DNA of 64,000 nucleotides. Source: Deuterostichococcus epilithicus. Taxonomy: Eukaryota > Chlorophyta > Trebouxiophyceae > Prasiolales > Stichococcaceae. Below the pieces are notes generated by a model that ran no database searches, was not told the DNA's origin, and saw only the letters and a list, made by a program, of their open reading frames with translations. Below are positions 34,197 through 47,295 of the stretch, piece after piece (the first letter of the stretch is position 1; every line of letters begins with the position of its first letter). The stretch lies in assembly GCA_033439295.1 (NCBI GenBank), contig JAVTLE010000005.1:2654501-2718500 (forward strand), read 5' to 3'. Made by a program: the position numbers and the translations under genes.

Positions 34197-34490
34197 ACTC
34201 ACTTCACACGATAACCACAAACCACCCGCAGGCGGGCATAACTTCAGCTTTTGACAACCGAGTCCAGAGCACACAACCACTAGAACGACGACACACAGCT
34301 GAACCAGCCTAGAGCTGGACAGTATGTGTAGGAGACAGAGGACCGATACAGGGCATTGCCGTCACAGATGGGCTCTGAGGACCGGCGCTCATCATGCCAC
34401 GAGGAGGAGAGATAAGAATTGCGCAGCAGTTCCCGCATCCCGAGCTGCGACTGGCAGCGATTTGCACTCAAAGATAGCTGACGGCGGACT

Positions 34491-36325
34491 TTACGCGACC
34501 TTGCGCCAGTGCAGGCTGCCGTTGGAGACCCTCGCATGCACCTTGACCTTTTGCTGATGCAGCTGCGGCTGCTTCTGCGGCTGCTTCCGGACCCCATCCT
34601 GTGCATCCGGATGAAGGAAAGAGTCCCGATGTGTATATCGTGGACAGGCGTGACACTGAACGGAACACACCAGCATGGATGAAGGCTTCTGCAAAGCCGT
34701 GCTCACCTTCGTGGGGCTGCTCAACAGCTTGAGGACGCCTTTGCAGATCTTTGTGAACCACCTGCGAGAAGGTGCCATGCAGGACTGGATGCTGAGCAGC
34801 ACACGGAAGTTGACGAAGAAGTAAGCCACAGGTCTCGTACATCAAGCACATGTCAACTCAAGCGCGACGCCGCAGCTGGAGAGACTGCAGCATGGGCATA
34901 CTTCAAAGTTATGCACATCCAGGCGCCTCACCACATGTTCAGTGAGAACAGGATCGGCGGCACGCCAATGACCAGGGCCCGCCCCGCCGGAGTCAGCAGG
35001 CTGATCTCGCCCCGGTGCTGCCATAGGTGACCGAACATGTACAGCTGTGCCATGATGCGTCCGACCAGCCACGAGATGAACAGCGCCACCCCGTTGGCCA
35101 GGTACACCCTCGAGCCCTTCTTGTTCTGCAGCAAAATTGGTGCACTGCTTCAGCAAAGCAGCAACCCATTCGAATGTGCTGCTCTGAAAGTCATCGCTAA
35201 ACACACACCATGGCATTTTGCATGCGGATGAGAGTTTTGAGACCAGGCTCTCGAAAACCTTGCCTGCATTAAATGAGCAATTTGGAAGCAGGCGCAGAAC
35301 ACTCACCACAGTGTCCAGGCACCAGCGTAAATTGACGAAAGGTGTCGTCACTTCCGTGGCCAAGAATGTTAGCGTGTAGAAGTGCCCCTGGTGGCTAGTG
35401 AGCGCGGTCCAGATGGACAGCGTCGCCGCAATGTGGTGACACACCATCTCCCAGCCGCCCTGCATTGTCAAGATCAGAACTCAGGGCATGAAGTCATGCA
35501 CGATGCATGCAAGCGTTGCTTGCAGGCAGCAAGCAGGAGGACTACTAGCAGCTCAGGCGGTGCTTCGGCAGTGTCCGAGACCCGACAGAGAAGCAGCAAC
35601 AAAACAGCGAAGTGATTGCCCGTCGCGGAACCTGAGCGACACCCACCATTGCTGGGAAGTGCGATGCAATGACCAGGATATCCGCAGTGAAGTAGCCCAG
35701 GGACATGCCCAATGCCGCCTCTGTCAAATCTGATTGTGCCAACATGATGCTGGCGCCGCTCTGCAGTGCAGCAAGTCTGCGGTCACCCTGTGGCCATTGT
35801 CTTCACGCATGACGTGAGAGCCACAGTACACGTAGGTCTGGCAACGATCGAGCAGGAAGAAGTCGAGAGTCGAACGTTATCCAGGCGCCGCCGCGCAAAG
35901 ACGTCTGTCACTCCCAGGGCATACGCCGTCGCCGCGGTGATGGCCAGCGCATGGATTGTGGATGGGATCCTGCGGCGGAGGCCAGCATCTTGAGCATGGG
36001 TTCCCTCGTGGTCGGTGTCACACAGCACAGTTGGGCGCAGAAGCCAATGTGACCGCCGTAGCCGTAAGTCACAGGCATACAAGATGCTCACCTGCTGTCC
36101 CAGTTTCTCTGGTCTGGAGCCTTCAGCTTAGAGTAGCTGGTGGAGACTCTCGGAGTTGCGATCGCTGAGAGCTTATACATTGCCCCGCACGACAGCGTTG
36201 TCACGACCGCTGCGGGAAAAATCACAGGTGGTTGCTTGAACGCCTGCCAGATGATTGCAGCCAACAGAACACGAGAGACCCAGGGACGCACCCGCCAGGA
36301 ACGCCGTTGCCGACATAAATGCCAT
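34491..36325 (-). CDS. TLC-domain multi-pass membrane protein (TMEM56/TLCD-like)
   Basis: TLC proteins are ER or Golgi membrane proteins involved in lipid sensing, synthesis or transport. Eight exons join in frame to 277 aa: 36325-36292, 36209-36092, 35969-35912, 35760-35647, 35459-35307, 35125-34932, 34761-34707, 34598-34491. The N-terminal helix is ATAFLAAVVTTLSCGAM. The family entry motif is SYSKLKAPDQRNWDSRIPST followed by HALAITAATAYALG. LGYFTADILVIASHFPAM and EMVCHHIAATLSIW carry the typical Asp and His-His (about 116-117). FLATEVTTPFVNLRWCL is the hallmark TEVTTPFVN-like helix, and FSLNMWWFTKICKGVLKLL ends the domain before a Lys/Gln-rich tail. The architecture is closer to TMEM56/TLCD4 than to ceramide synthase; no ceramide-synthase Lag1 motif is seen. 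The donor of intron 3 is weak. Confidence 0.88.
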
Positions 36326-37286
36326 GATCGGCAGCAACGAGGTCAGACGAGGGAATGTAGACCTGCCCGCTTCCGCGAGGCCCGCGACACTAGGCTGTCG
36401 AGCTCATGGGCTCCGCGGAGCAGCGCGTCAGCGCAGGCAGCCACGCTGCTGCCACTGATGCGTGAAGGCCTCGGAGACACGTTTGCACCAAGCAAACTTT
36501 TGATGGAAATTTCGAAATCCTCAATCAACAGGCAATACGCGTGTGCTGACGAGCTCCGTAGTCAGTAACTGCTCTTTGTTTCCTTGTATTTGAGTTTCAT
36601 TCGACTAAGGGGCAAGTGCGCAGGGTCCAGGAATTCAGCTGCACAGCAGGAGCCGTGGTCTCCCGCCAGTTTCGTTCACGTGATACCACGTCGACAAGCA
36701 GCCTTGAAGCCGTTGTCATGGCTGAAATGAGCCAAATGATCAGCCTTGCACCATCACCAGTCGGCATAACAGATGCAAGGACTCCCTCGCATTGGACGAG
36801 CAGTGGCGACCCGCCTGCTGAGAGGCAATCGAACTGTCGTTCCTGCATCTCCTGCATATACACGAGGTGCGCATGCATTTGAAAGCGGTTTCATACATCA
36901 GCTTGCATGCTGGTCAAATTCCAGGTACATAAGGCATTGCTGCCGTGCAGTCGCGAGCTGCAGGTTGCATGGTTGTCCCGCACCAACTCGCGGCAGCACA
37001 GTCATGCAAGGCGTTTCTGATGTTTTTGGGATTCGTACTGTACAGTCCCTGCGAACGTCTTCCTCGGGCCCGCAGCTGCACCCAGGCGAAGCATAGCCCC
37101 GAGGCGCCTCTGCTGCACAATGTCGGCATCCGTCGCAACCACTGAGTCGCCGCCCCCGCCAACTGAAAAGGTCCGCCGGCACGGTAGACCGCCACAGTGA
37201 CGAGGGACACGACTCGATCGTCTCGTAAACATTAGCATGCATGCACCCGCCACGCGTGAATGCCGACGCATGCTTTGCAGGTGGAC
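36326..37286. other. Divergent intergenic region between the TLC gene and aminopeptidase N
   Basis: About 960 bp lie between two divergent start codons. A strong acceptor-like TTTGCAG at 37274-37280, just before the chosen aminopeptidase ATG, suggests a 5' UTR intron or an extra upstream exon, for example one encoding an organelle-targeting peptide, within this stretch. No other feature was recognised. Confidence 0.5.
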
Positions 37287-40200
37287 ATGGCGGCCCCCGG
37301 CGCCGGCCCGACCGCCAAATACCGGAAGGACTACAAGCCCACAAGCTACCTCCTCGGCCAGGTGCATCACACTGAATACAGGAGCATGATCAGGGAATCT
37401 GCAGTCTCCACGATTTGACCATGTGCCCAATTTTCTCGTGAATACTGCTATTCGGCACAAGCTGCGACGTGGCCCACATCACCGATGCCGATTAGATTTG
37501 CTGCCTAGGTGAACCTGGACTTCGATCTGAACGAGGAGACGTCGCGTGTGCGCTCGAAACTGGAGTTTCTGCCCAACTACGAGGGCTCCTCGCCGCCCGA
37601 GATCTTCCTGAACGGTGAACAGAGCATTAAGCGCTCGTTTCAAAGCTGGCCGTCAGGATGACCATGTGAAAAGGACTAGCATCTCCAGGAGGCTTGCAGA
37701 GGCAGAGGTTGAGCAGAGCCTCGGTGATGCAAGGGTTTTGCCTGCGCAGATGCCTGTCTTATATATTCCCTGAAAATCCATCGTTCATCTTCGACTTTGC
37801 ATGGCATATGCCTGCTAATTGCAGGTCGGTGTGCAGACCAGGATGATACTCATGCACGCAGGCCGCAAGGACGTGAACCTGGTGTCTGTCAAGGTGGGAG
37901 GCAAGGCGCTGTCTGAGGATGGCTACAAGCTCGCACCTGATAGCCTTACCATCCTGTCGCCGCCGACTGGCTCGTTTCAGGTTGGTGACGTTTCATATTT
38001 TCTTGTCGTCCCCCGCTGCAGTCTGCTCCTGCAGACCAAGCTCTGTGACACGGTTCTGATACAATTGTATGACCGGCAGCATGCCCTGCCAACGAACAGG
38101 CCCCAGGCTCCATCTCAGTGCCATCCTCCACATGCAACAGCGTTTCTGACTGGCTGCTGCGACGACTGGCTGCCGATGCCAGCACTGCTGAATGCGCCAC
38201 CGCGCAGGTCGAGATCGAGACAGAGCTGAAGCCGCAAGACAACACCAGCCTGGAGGGGCTGTACAAGTCCAGCGGCAACTTCTGCACGCAGTGCGAGGCG
38301 GAGGGCTTCCGCGGTGCGGCCCTTGGTCCCTGCCTGCAGGACCTGCCACTATGCCTCGAATTATCTTGCTGGTGCAGTCTTGAGGCGTCACAGCTGCCCG
38401 GCCAGCGGTTGGCGAGCCTTCAGATCGCGAACTGCGGTAGCTGTACTGTGATGCCACGATTGCAAGCTTTTTTATGCCGAAGAATTTTGCGCCGCAGGCA
38501 TCACCTACTACTACGACCGCCCGGATGTGCTGGCCAACATGACGACGCGAATCGAGGCGGACAAGGAGAAGTACCCGGTGCTGCTCGGCAACGGCAACCT
38601 GATCGACTCGGGCGACCTGGACGGCGGCAGGTGCAGTCTTGCGCAAGCACCAGCTCGATACAGCTTGCCGCAGGAGATGATGGAGATGGAGGAGCAGTGC
38701 GCAATTGCAACGTCAGGTGCTCAGCGACTTGGGATGAGCAAGTTGGAGCCGTTGCATCGGGACAAGCTCACGGTGTTGCTCATTGTAAATGTTTGCTCAC
38801 CCACCGCACAGACACTTTGCGGTGTGGGACGACCCCTTCAAGAAGCCGTGCTACCTGTTTGCGGTGGTTGCCGGCAACCTGGCGGTTCACAGAGACACCT
38901 TCACCACCATGTCTGGCAAGAAGGTGCGTCGTGGGATATTCTGTGCAATTACCTGTGCTCGCGAGATCAACTCCATCGTTGCTAAGCACTGACCTGTCTC
39001 TTCTGTGAGAGATGATGGCCCCTGCTCCCTGGGGTTTTGGTTGAGAATAGGCGGCTGGCGTGACTCATGCACATGGTCTGCGTCAGTGCCGCTCCCTTGT
39101 CGCTCCCTGCGCCGGTGCAACCCCCAACCTTGGGCCGAAGCAGGCATGGCTGCGAGCTGCCACAGATTGCCTTTCCTGCAGCGACAGGGCAGATGTCAGC
39201 AGCAAAGCCTCCCTCCCTGCGCAGGTGGACCTGGCGGTGTATGTGGAGCACCGAAACATCGAGAAGGTGCACTGGGCCATGCGGTCGCTGCAGCAGGCCA
39301 TGAAGTGGGACGAGGACACCTTTGGCCTGGAGTACGACCTTGGCCAGTTTTCGATCGTCGCAGTGGTGCGATCCCAACACGACGGTCTGCCCCGCTGTGC
39401 ATCGATCCTATTGCTCGAGTCAGCCGGACGGGGAGCCACGATCTCGTACCTGAGCCTTTGTTGAAACCGTTCATGAAAATGACGGTTGGGGCTTGGCGCC
39501 GCCGCTCAGCTATGTCTCTGCCACTGCTGTGTCGCCTACCAACGTGGGCACGTGCCGCAGCCTACCCAGATACCCCGCTATGGTCTCTGCGACTTTCGGA
39601 TCTCACCAGTGACACTGCTCTGTGTCCTACCTGCAGGACGAGTGCGTGTCCGATCCCTGCACCTGCATCCTTCGCCCTCGCCGGCTTGAGGCACCTGTAA
39701 AAGCACTGACCACTGATGCATGATGCGCGCTTCACGTATTTTTCTGTGGCATGCACTTCAGCAGCATCGGCTTTGATTGTTTACAATGTGCCGCAGCTTC
39801 ACAATGGGTGCCATGGAGAACAAGTCACTCAACATCTTCAACTCCAGGTGCGCACAATGTGGTGTGCTTGCGCATGCACCGCGCGCTCCCTGTACTCCGG
39901 TGGATTCCTGCCATCTGCCTCTGATGCCCGACTGTTGGAGCCGTCTGTGTGCAGGCTGGTGCTAGCGTCCCCGCAAACGGCGACAGACTTGGACTACGAG
40001 CGCATCGAGGGCGTCGTTGGCCACGAATAGTGCGTCTCTGCAAACTAGATGGGTTGGGGCTCTTGGGATATATCCTTTGCTGTCGTTCTGGAAGGCAAGG
40101 CACACAACGCCACTGTACTGACAACATGACCCTGTGCGCGTTGCAGCTTCCACAACTGGACCGGCAACCGCGTCACCTGCCGCGACTGGTGCGGGGCACA

Positions 40201-43200
40201 CCCACCCTGACTCAGAGAGGCGGTTACAATTGCGCTTCCAGAGGGCTGTTCAGCGCCACACTTTGCAGCGCCTCGGTCCGTGTCTGCAACACACCTGGAT
40301 GGCAAATGCAGTGACGTGTGCTCCGTGCCGGTGCTCTCGACAGGTTCCAGCTGACGCTGAAGGAGGGGCTGACAGTGTTCCGCGACCAGGAGTTCACGGC
40401 AGACATGACGTCGCGCGCCGTCAAGCGCATCAATGACGTGTCCATGCTGCGCGCCTCCCAGTTCTCTGAGGACGCGGGCCCCATGGCGCACCCCATCCGC
40501 CCCGACAGCTACCTCAAGATGGTGTGCGGCTGTGGACATGCCCTGCTCCTGCACGCGGTTGTCTGGGGAGGCACACAGTCCTGCTCGCGCATGCGTGCGG
40601 CTGCTTAGAGGTCGCACCTCGTTGGGCTGCGGCAGCAGCAGCTGACGAAGTTTTGGAGTCGGGGGTTTCAATGCTTCGGCGTCGCTGACGGACGATGTTT
40701 CCGGCTGCAGGACAACTTCTACACGCTGACGGTAAGGCGGTACATGTTCTCTGTTTCATTGCACCTCGGTGCCAGGCTGGCTGTCTGACACAGTCCACAA
40801 GAAGCGTCACGCAGAGCGCCAGTTCTACGAGTTCTGCATGCTCTTGTGTCGGACAGGCAGCAGGCAGCAACACCATTCCCTGCGCTTGCGCAGGTGTACG
40901 AGAAGGGTGCCGAGGTCGTCCGCATCTGTGCGCTTCTCGACCAATGCTGCTTTGAGTCCTGTGTCCCAGTCTCTGTAGCATGTGTTTGGCTGCTTGCACT
41001 TGTGCTGGTTCCTGACACATGCAAACATTCTGGGACTTTGGTTTCATGACGTCTGGCTTTTTGAATTGGCAGACCGAACCCTGCTGGGCAAGGACGGCTT
41101 CCGCAAGGTGGGTCGGCCAGCAATGAGGTTTTCATAAATAAAATCAAGGTTTTTAGAGCTCGCACTCCCGGGAACGATCCCCGTGCCCGACAGCTGAACG
41201 TGCTCGCTGGCGCCATGCGATTGGCGTTGTCCGAACGTCTATGATTGCTCCAGGGCATGGACCTGTACTTCCAGCGGCACGATGGCTCCGCCGTGACCTG
41301 CGACGACTTCCTGGCCGCCATGGCCGACGCTAACGGCGAGGACCTGTCCATGATGAGCCGGTGAGAGACGCTCCTGGTGTCCCCGCGTGAAGGCGGTTTG
41401 GCACAGCACTTGTCTGGCACAGCAAGTTGTGAGGAGCGATGCATGCGGGCAATGCGTCACCCACCCACATCAGGCGGCCCTTGTGGCTTCCTCCACTGAT
41501 TGCTGCTGCGCGCCCCTGGGAGGAGAGGAGGGGGCTTCAGCCAGACGACCGCTCAGAGATTGTCGATGCCATCGTGGTGTAATGCGCCACAGGTGGTACG
41601 AGCAGGCCGGCACGCCGGCGCTCACAGTGTCGCCCTCGTACGACGAGTCTGCGCAGACGTTCACCCTGGATGTCAAGCAGTCGCTGCCGGCGACGCCGGG
41701 ACAGCCCTCCAAGCAGCCGGTGCTTATCCCGCTGGCGGTGGCACTGCTGGGCCCTGACGGGAAGGAGCTGCCGCTGCGGCTGCAGGTGAACTTTGAGGGT
41801 TTGTCCGGCGGTGCTGCGCACAGCACTGACAGCAGGCTGCAGCTGTAGCAAGTTCGCAGCTGTCGAGCCCAGCGCTTTGTCCTGCACCAACAGTCCTGCA
41901 GATTCCGTCGTTCACCGACTAGCTCGCACACCAGCAGCTCCACAGACTTTCTCTGCTGTAATCTTAAAGGTTTTGACCCAGACTCTGTGGACTATGCATT
42001 TCAGGGCGACGAGCAGGACCTGGGCACCTCGACGGTGCTGCGGGTGGATGCCGCAGAGAGGCGGTTCGTCTTTGAGGGCGTCACCGCGCGGCCGGTGCCC
42101 TCGCTGCTGCGCAACTTCTCGGCACCCGTCAAGATGGAGGTACGTGTGTTGCTTCTATTCTGACGCAGGCAACCTTTGTGTGCATCTTTCAGAGCAAGCA
42201 TCGTCAACCTTCGTGTGCATCTTCAGAGCAAGCATCGTCAAACCACACAGCCTTGGTCACGGCAGCACCCGGCCTGGCGGTTCGGGGCTTTCTGGCTGAC
42301 ACGGCATGCCGCCAAACACCCTGGTGCTGCTGTCCCAGCCTCTGCCGCTTCAAGCGTGCGCCCGTAATGTTGCGTGCTGAAAGCAGTCGGCTCATGCAAG
42401 TTCGCTGGGTGACTCGAGCCTGGCACCAGAGCAGCTGCTGAACCTCTGCGTTGCTTGCCATGTCACAGGTGGATGGCCAGACAGATGAGGACCTGACCTT
42501 CCTGCTAGCGCACGACACTGACCTCTTCTCGCGATGGGAGGCGTCGCAGCGCCTCGGCCGCCAGCTGCTGCTGTCGCTCTACGTGGCCGCTGTCGCGTCC
42601 AAGGCGAGTCCGCCTCCGCCAACAGGCTCACCACACCACCCGCCACCTGCGCAGCGCACCAGCCCTGCGTTCATGAGACCCAGACGTGCTGCACCAATGC
42701 ACCACGCTGCTGGTGCAGCGCATCGAGGTCTCATCAGCGGGAAGCAGTCTGGGGGCTGTGATGTCGAAACAGACTCGCGAGATGTCATGCCGGGCCCATG
42801 CATGGTCTTGTCATGTCTCATGGCATGGCTCCCGCTGGATGACGGCAGCGTGGAGGAACGCATCGTGGGCATCGGCGGCGCGTCGGCCAGCTGACAACAA
42901 CCCTTCACCCAGCAACAGTCCACGCGGCAACGAATCTCGACGCATGTGTTTGTGCAACAGGACGGCAGCGTGGAGGAGCGCATCACGAGCGCCGGCGGCG
43001 TGTCGGCGGCGCTGGTGGACGCTTACCGATCGGTGCTGACGGAGAGCGGCGCAGACGGCGCCTTTGTGTCTGCGGCCATCTCCCTACCCTCCACCAGCGA
43101 GCTGCTGGACGACATCACCGACGCGGACCCGCTGCTGCTGCACGAGGTGGGCGCGGCAGCACTCCCGAGCTGCAAGTGGCGCCAGGGTCCCGCGGCTGGG

Positions 43201-45400
43201 GCGGTAGCACGAGTCGCATCGCGGTTCCCCGGCTGTGTCCGGCGAACATGACGAGCGCTGCTGTGCTCTCAGCGTCACGCGGCGGAGCCTGCCAGCTGTC
43301 CGAGTCGGAATGCCACTGCCGTGCTGCGCATTGCCATGTGCTGAGGCAGGGCCGCCTGAGCTCCCACACGGCATTGCACGAGGACATGGCGCATGCGCCC
43401 TCCCTGCTCTAACGGTCCCGCCGCCGCGTGCCCGCAGGTGCGCAAGGTCATCCTGAAGGAGGTGACATCGCAGCTGCGGCCGGAGCTGGAGGCCATTGTC
43501 GCCGCGCAGGACGCAGAGCTGCAGGGGGAGTACTCCCCCGACTCCAAATCCGCGGCCCGCCGGTGCGAATTGATTCCCACAACTGATTCCCGCAATGATA
43601 CAAACAGACCACACATCCCAGTCGGTCATGGATGTTCCTGCCCGCTGCGCATCTCCCATGCTGCCTCTGGCCTGAGCCCTACTTGTGCTGGAAGGACCCG
43701 ATGCTGGCCACTTGCCTGGTCCAGGCTGGCCAAACCTGCGGCACCTGCATCGCATTCGACTCCTCGGCTTGGGTGCTCCAGTGCTTCGTCTCACGCTGGA
43801 ATTCGTCCCACGCTGGTACGGACAGTTCCTCTTGATCCGATTGGGCGCAGGGCCATCAAGAACAAGGCTCTGGCGTACCTGTCCATGCTGAAGGACCCGG
43901 CGGTGACGGCAGACATCCTGAAGCGCTTCCGCGGCGCCACTAACATGACCGACAAGATTGCCATGCTGGCCGCCCTCAGCGAAACCGCCAGTGAGGATTC
44001 CATCCTCTGGCGTTGTGCGCTGCGCTGTCTCCCCTTCCTGCAGCCTCGGCAGCATGCCATCCTGCCTCTCAGTTGCCGGGCAGCAGCTGCGACTCTATGC
44101 TTGTGAGCAATCATCTGACGGAATCTGACCAACAGTCAGAACCCAACTACGTCACTTCATCTGTACAGGCGACGAGCGGGAGACGGCCCTCAGCGAGTTC
44201 TACGAGGAGTGGAAGGAGGAGGTGCTCGCAACATCCTGTCGAATGCAATGTCCTGACCTGCTGTCTGCATGTCAAAAATTGCAAATACCTGTGCCCTTGT
44301 TGAAAGCGCATGCAATCCGCAGCCTCGGCACAGTGAGGCCGCCTTGACGTCGAGCACTGGCAGTCTGCGCTGGTGTGACAGGCAGTGCATGCTATCAGAT
44401 GGTTGCAAGGGAGTCCCAACAACGGATCTCACACCTGTGGATCTGCCGCTGCCGCAGGGCCTGGTCACCCTGAAGTGGCTGGGCCTCCAGGCCGGCTCCA
44501 ATGTGCCGGGCAACGTCAGCGCGGTCACCGACCTGCTGTCGCACCCCGCCTTCAACATCAACAACCCCAATAAGTGAGCCCGCTGCTATGATTCGCTTTG
44601 TCATGCCCAGAGTCCACCCTGCGGTGAAGTGTTGGATGTCCAGATGTCTCGGAAGGGGATGTGTCCTCAGCCACCGCGATCCCAGCAACTGCACTGCTGC
44701 TGTTGTACTGTGGCACGCGGCGAGGTATGCCGGCGGCACTCTCAATAACGGCGCAAGTGAACCTCAACCCTCGTTCGTGTTCTGCGCAGCTGCTACTCGC
44801 TGTTCCTGGGATTCGCGCGCAGCCCCGTCAACTTCCATGCGGGGGACGGCAGCGGCTACAAGTTCATGGGTGACAGCATCCTCAAGGTGCGCATTGCCTC
44901 ACCTGCAGCTGTAGCTTGTCGGTCTTCAGGCACATGCTCCTTACCTGTCAGAATCCTGGAACGGAGCACGACATTGCGGTTCAAACGCTGCAGTGCCTTC
45001 GTGCGTGGACTGGCTTACGGTGGCATCTTGCTGCCTGGCTGTGCCAGTTGATTGCTGACAGCACCAGCATACCAGTTGCAGGGACACCTCTCAAGTTGGA
45101 GTGTGCATAGTGATTTGACCCCCGTGCATAAGCCAATGTGACCTGTGACCACCCCTGCACAGCTGGCCGAACTGCGTGCCTCAACTACCATTCTGTGATT
45201 GACCTGTGCTTCCTTCCCCGGTCGCGTAGGTGGACAAGATCAACCCGCAGGTGGCGGCGCGCATGACCAGTGCGTTCACGCAGTGGCGCAAGTTTGATGG
45301 CCAACGGCAGCGGCAGATGAAAGACCAGCTGCAGAAAATCGTCGATGTCAACGGCCTCAGCGAGAACGTGTACGAGATCGCGTCCAAGTCGCTGGAGTAG
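37287..45400 (+). CDS. Aminopeptidase N, PepN-type M1 zinc metallopeptidase
   Basis: This enzyme removes N-terminal residues from peptides, acting late in protein turnover. It is the bacterial-type PepN form found in plants and algae, not the animal APN form. About twenty exons run from 37287 to the TAG at 45398. Landmarks are [20 protein letters not shown] (about 37510), [20 protein letters not shown] (about 38220), [20 protein letters not shown] (about 38510), GAMENK (39808), the zinc site [13 protein letters not shown] (40018 into 40150) with HExxH and the third ligand Glu 18 residues on in [13 protein letters not shown], and the [13 protein letters not shown]-terminal module entry (about 41610). 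The last exon (45230-45400) ends with a Lys/Arg-rich helix typical of the PepN C-terminus. Abundant in-frame introns rule out bacterial contamination. The true start could lie upstream if a transit peptide is encoded by an earlier exon. Confidence 0.93.
42175..42244 (+). repeat. About 35-bp tandem duplication in an aminopeptidase intron
   Basis: Two adjacent copies carrying GTGTGCATCTTTCAGAGC and GTGTGCATCTTCAGAGC followed by AAGCATCGTCAA differ by small indels. They lie in the intron after the exon that ends near 42139. Confidence 0.85.
42841..43012 (+). repeat. Degenerate duplicate of an aminopeptidase exon start
   Basis: Bases 42841-42892 repeat 42961-43012 at exactly 120 bp offset. Both begin GACGGCAGCGTGGAGGA and then diverge slowly. 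The downstream copy, preceded by AACAG, is the real exon ([16 protein letters not shown]). The upstream copy meets a stop after about 17 codons and lies in the intron. It follows the same pattern as the listerin duplicate. Confidence 0.85.
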
Positions 45401-47295
45401 ATGGCCAGAATTCTGGTGCGGTTGCAGGATGAGGTAAGGTGGTGGCGTCTCATGCGGCGCGTTCGTCGTGCCGCCGCTTAACTCAGCAGGGATGATCAAG
45501 CACACAACCTTTTTCCCTAGTCTGGCAAAAGAATGCTGCGTGTGGGCTAGCAGAGACAGCGCTGGGCCCCCGTGCATGCACGCACACATTCAGCGCCTGT
45601 ATGTCAGCACTGTTTCGCTCTACCATTCATTGTTGATGCTGATGCAGCCTCGAGCGCAATGCTTCAATGTAACGAAATTTGCTAGTGCGAGTTCACAGCT
45701 ATCAGTGGTCCTAGATGTTGGGAACCTGCGTCAATGATCCGAACTGCTGCGAGGGCTTCCTTCCTATTCCTGTTGAAAGCTGCGAGGCACCTCCAGTCCT
45801 GCGTGGCGACAAGTCCACCGCTCATCTGCCACAACTGTTATTGCTGATTATACGGTAGGGACAGATGGGGCGGCAGGTCTGCTCATTGAGAGGAAGCTCG
45901 CCCTGCCGTCGCCTCATGTACTTGTTGACCGTTATTTATTTGATCGTTCAACAATATCATGTCTCCATCGTTGCAGGATGAAAAAATAGATGTATGTAAT
46001 TGAGGTGGAAAGCAAATGAAAGTGGCTGGCGGCGGCAAATAAACGCCAAGCGGCGGCGGCGGAGCCACCGATGCATGAGTGCATAGCCCGACAAGCACAG
46101 TGTCCAGGTGGTCGATCGTGTGCATTTGTCACTTGTGCGCACAGATCAGCAAGAGCCTGTTGAGATGGTAAGGGCAGCGCTACCCATGAATGATGAACGT
46201 ATGATTGGTATGCGGCCGGCTGCAGTCTGTCAGCGGCCCCCACGCCTACCATCTTCCTTGCAGCGGCGGCGGCGGGCCCGACAAGCGCTCGGCTCAGACG
46301 CACAGACGCAGGTTGGGATGTGGTGGCCAATGCGGCGCTGCCTGTGGTTGACTGGTTGTTGGCCAGGGCTTCGCCGCGAATTCGCCGCCGCCAAATTTGA
46401 TTCAGGTGGAAGCTTCCAAGCCGGGCACCCCCACATTCGCATCACGCATTTGACGTTCTACAAAGTTGACACGCCCTTCATTGCACAGGGCCTTGCTACT
46501 TGGATAATTCAAAAGCGGTAGTTGAGTGTGAATTCGCCAGCCCAGCTTCAGGCGCGCGTCAGAACGCCGTGCAGGGGCGACGAGTCTTCGCACGCAACAG
46601 CTGTCGCAGCACGTCGGCACTGGGGCAGGTGCGGCGCCTCCTGCCACGAAAACTCAGCTCTCTGACATTCTTTATCGTCTAGATTTACATGCACAGCGTC
46701 CATATGACGCTCGCATCGGTTGCTCCTCAGTTTCAACCGATGGATGTTAACGAGTGCAGTAGCTTGAACGGGGTTGTGCTCGAGCCTCTCGTGCATGAGG
46801 CGCCCATATTGGTCGCCGCATTCCATCAATACGTTTCTCTCAGGCGATACGCGGTGTTCTGCTTTGTGCGGCTGCTCGATACGGTTTTTCCGAGCCGGAC
46901 TCATTTCACCGTTCAACGCTGGTGTGCAGCCTGCACTGTTCTGCGATGCACACGTGGGGCACACAGAGCTTGCTGATTGTCCCAGAATTTGTGAGTGCAT
47001 TGCACGGCCGGCTGGCCTGCCTGTTTCGCAGGCCGTTGATATATGCACTGCAGCCCCAAAGTACCTGATGAGGTAGTGCAGCCTCGGCAGGGTTGCTGCT
47101 CCGACGTGCGAGGGCTGCATTGAACGGACACGTTCATTCGACTTGTTGCTAACGCTCCGGCTCTCTTCTGCAGCTGTGCGAGTCGGGCACTCCGCAGTCC
47201 TGATACCAGGCGCCGACCTATGTGGCGCTGCTGGCACCATTCCCAAGCTTCAAGCGCCACTCCTAACCGCTGACGCCGTCACTGTGGACGCAGGC
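45401..47295. other. Unassigned stretch between aminopeptidase N and the 306-aa gene
   Basis: About 1.9 kb, more AT-rich than the neighbours around 45600-46030. Upstream exons of the next gene may lie here: the frame of its first assigned exon stays open upstream to an acceptor-like CTGCAG at about 47173. A 232-codon open frame runs on the minus strand (46548-47246) but shows no family resemblance. No RNA gene was recognised. Confidence 0.4.

Noticed and set aside
34561-34710. Read-through of the last TLC intron as coding sequence
   Set aside because: The frame is open, but a good donor at 34706 and acceptor at 34599 are in phase, and the spliced tail fits the family better than the extra 36 residues.
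41155-41215. A second tRNA-like segment with CCCGGGAACGATCCCC
   Set aside because: No complete acceptor, anticodon or D arm could be drawn; the B-box match is poor.
37287-45400. Bacterial contamination suggested by the PepN-type aminopeptidase
   Set aside because: The gene is split by many GT-AG introns in frame and lies between eukaryotic genes, and this form is known in plants and algae.
46548-47246. A 232-codon minus-strand open frame
   Set aside because: It overlaps the likely 5' region of a plus-strand gene, has no signal peptide, domain or splice-linked neighbours, and its composition looks like random reading of GC-rich DNA.
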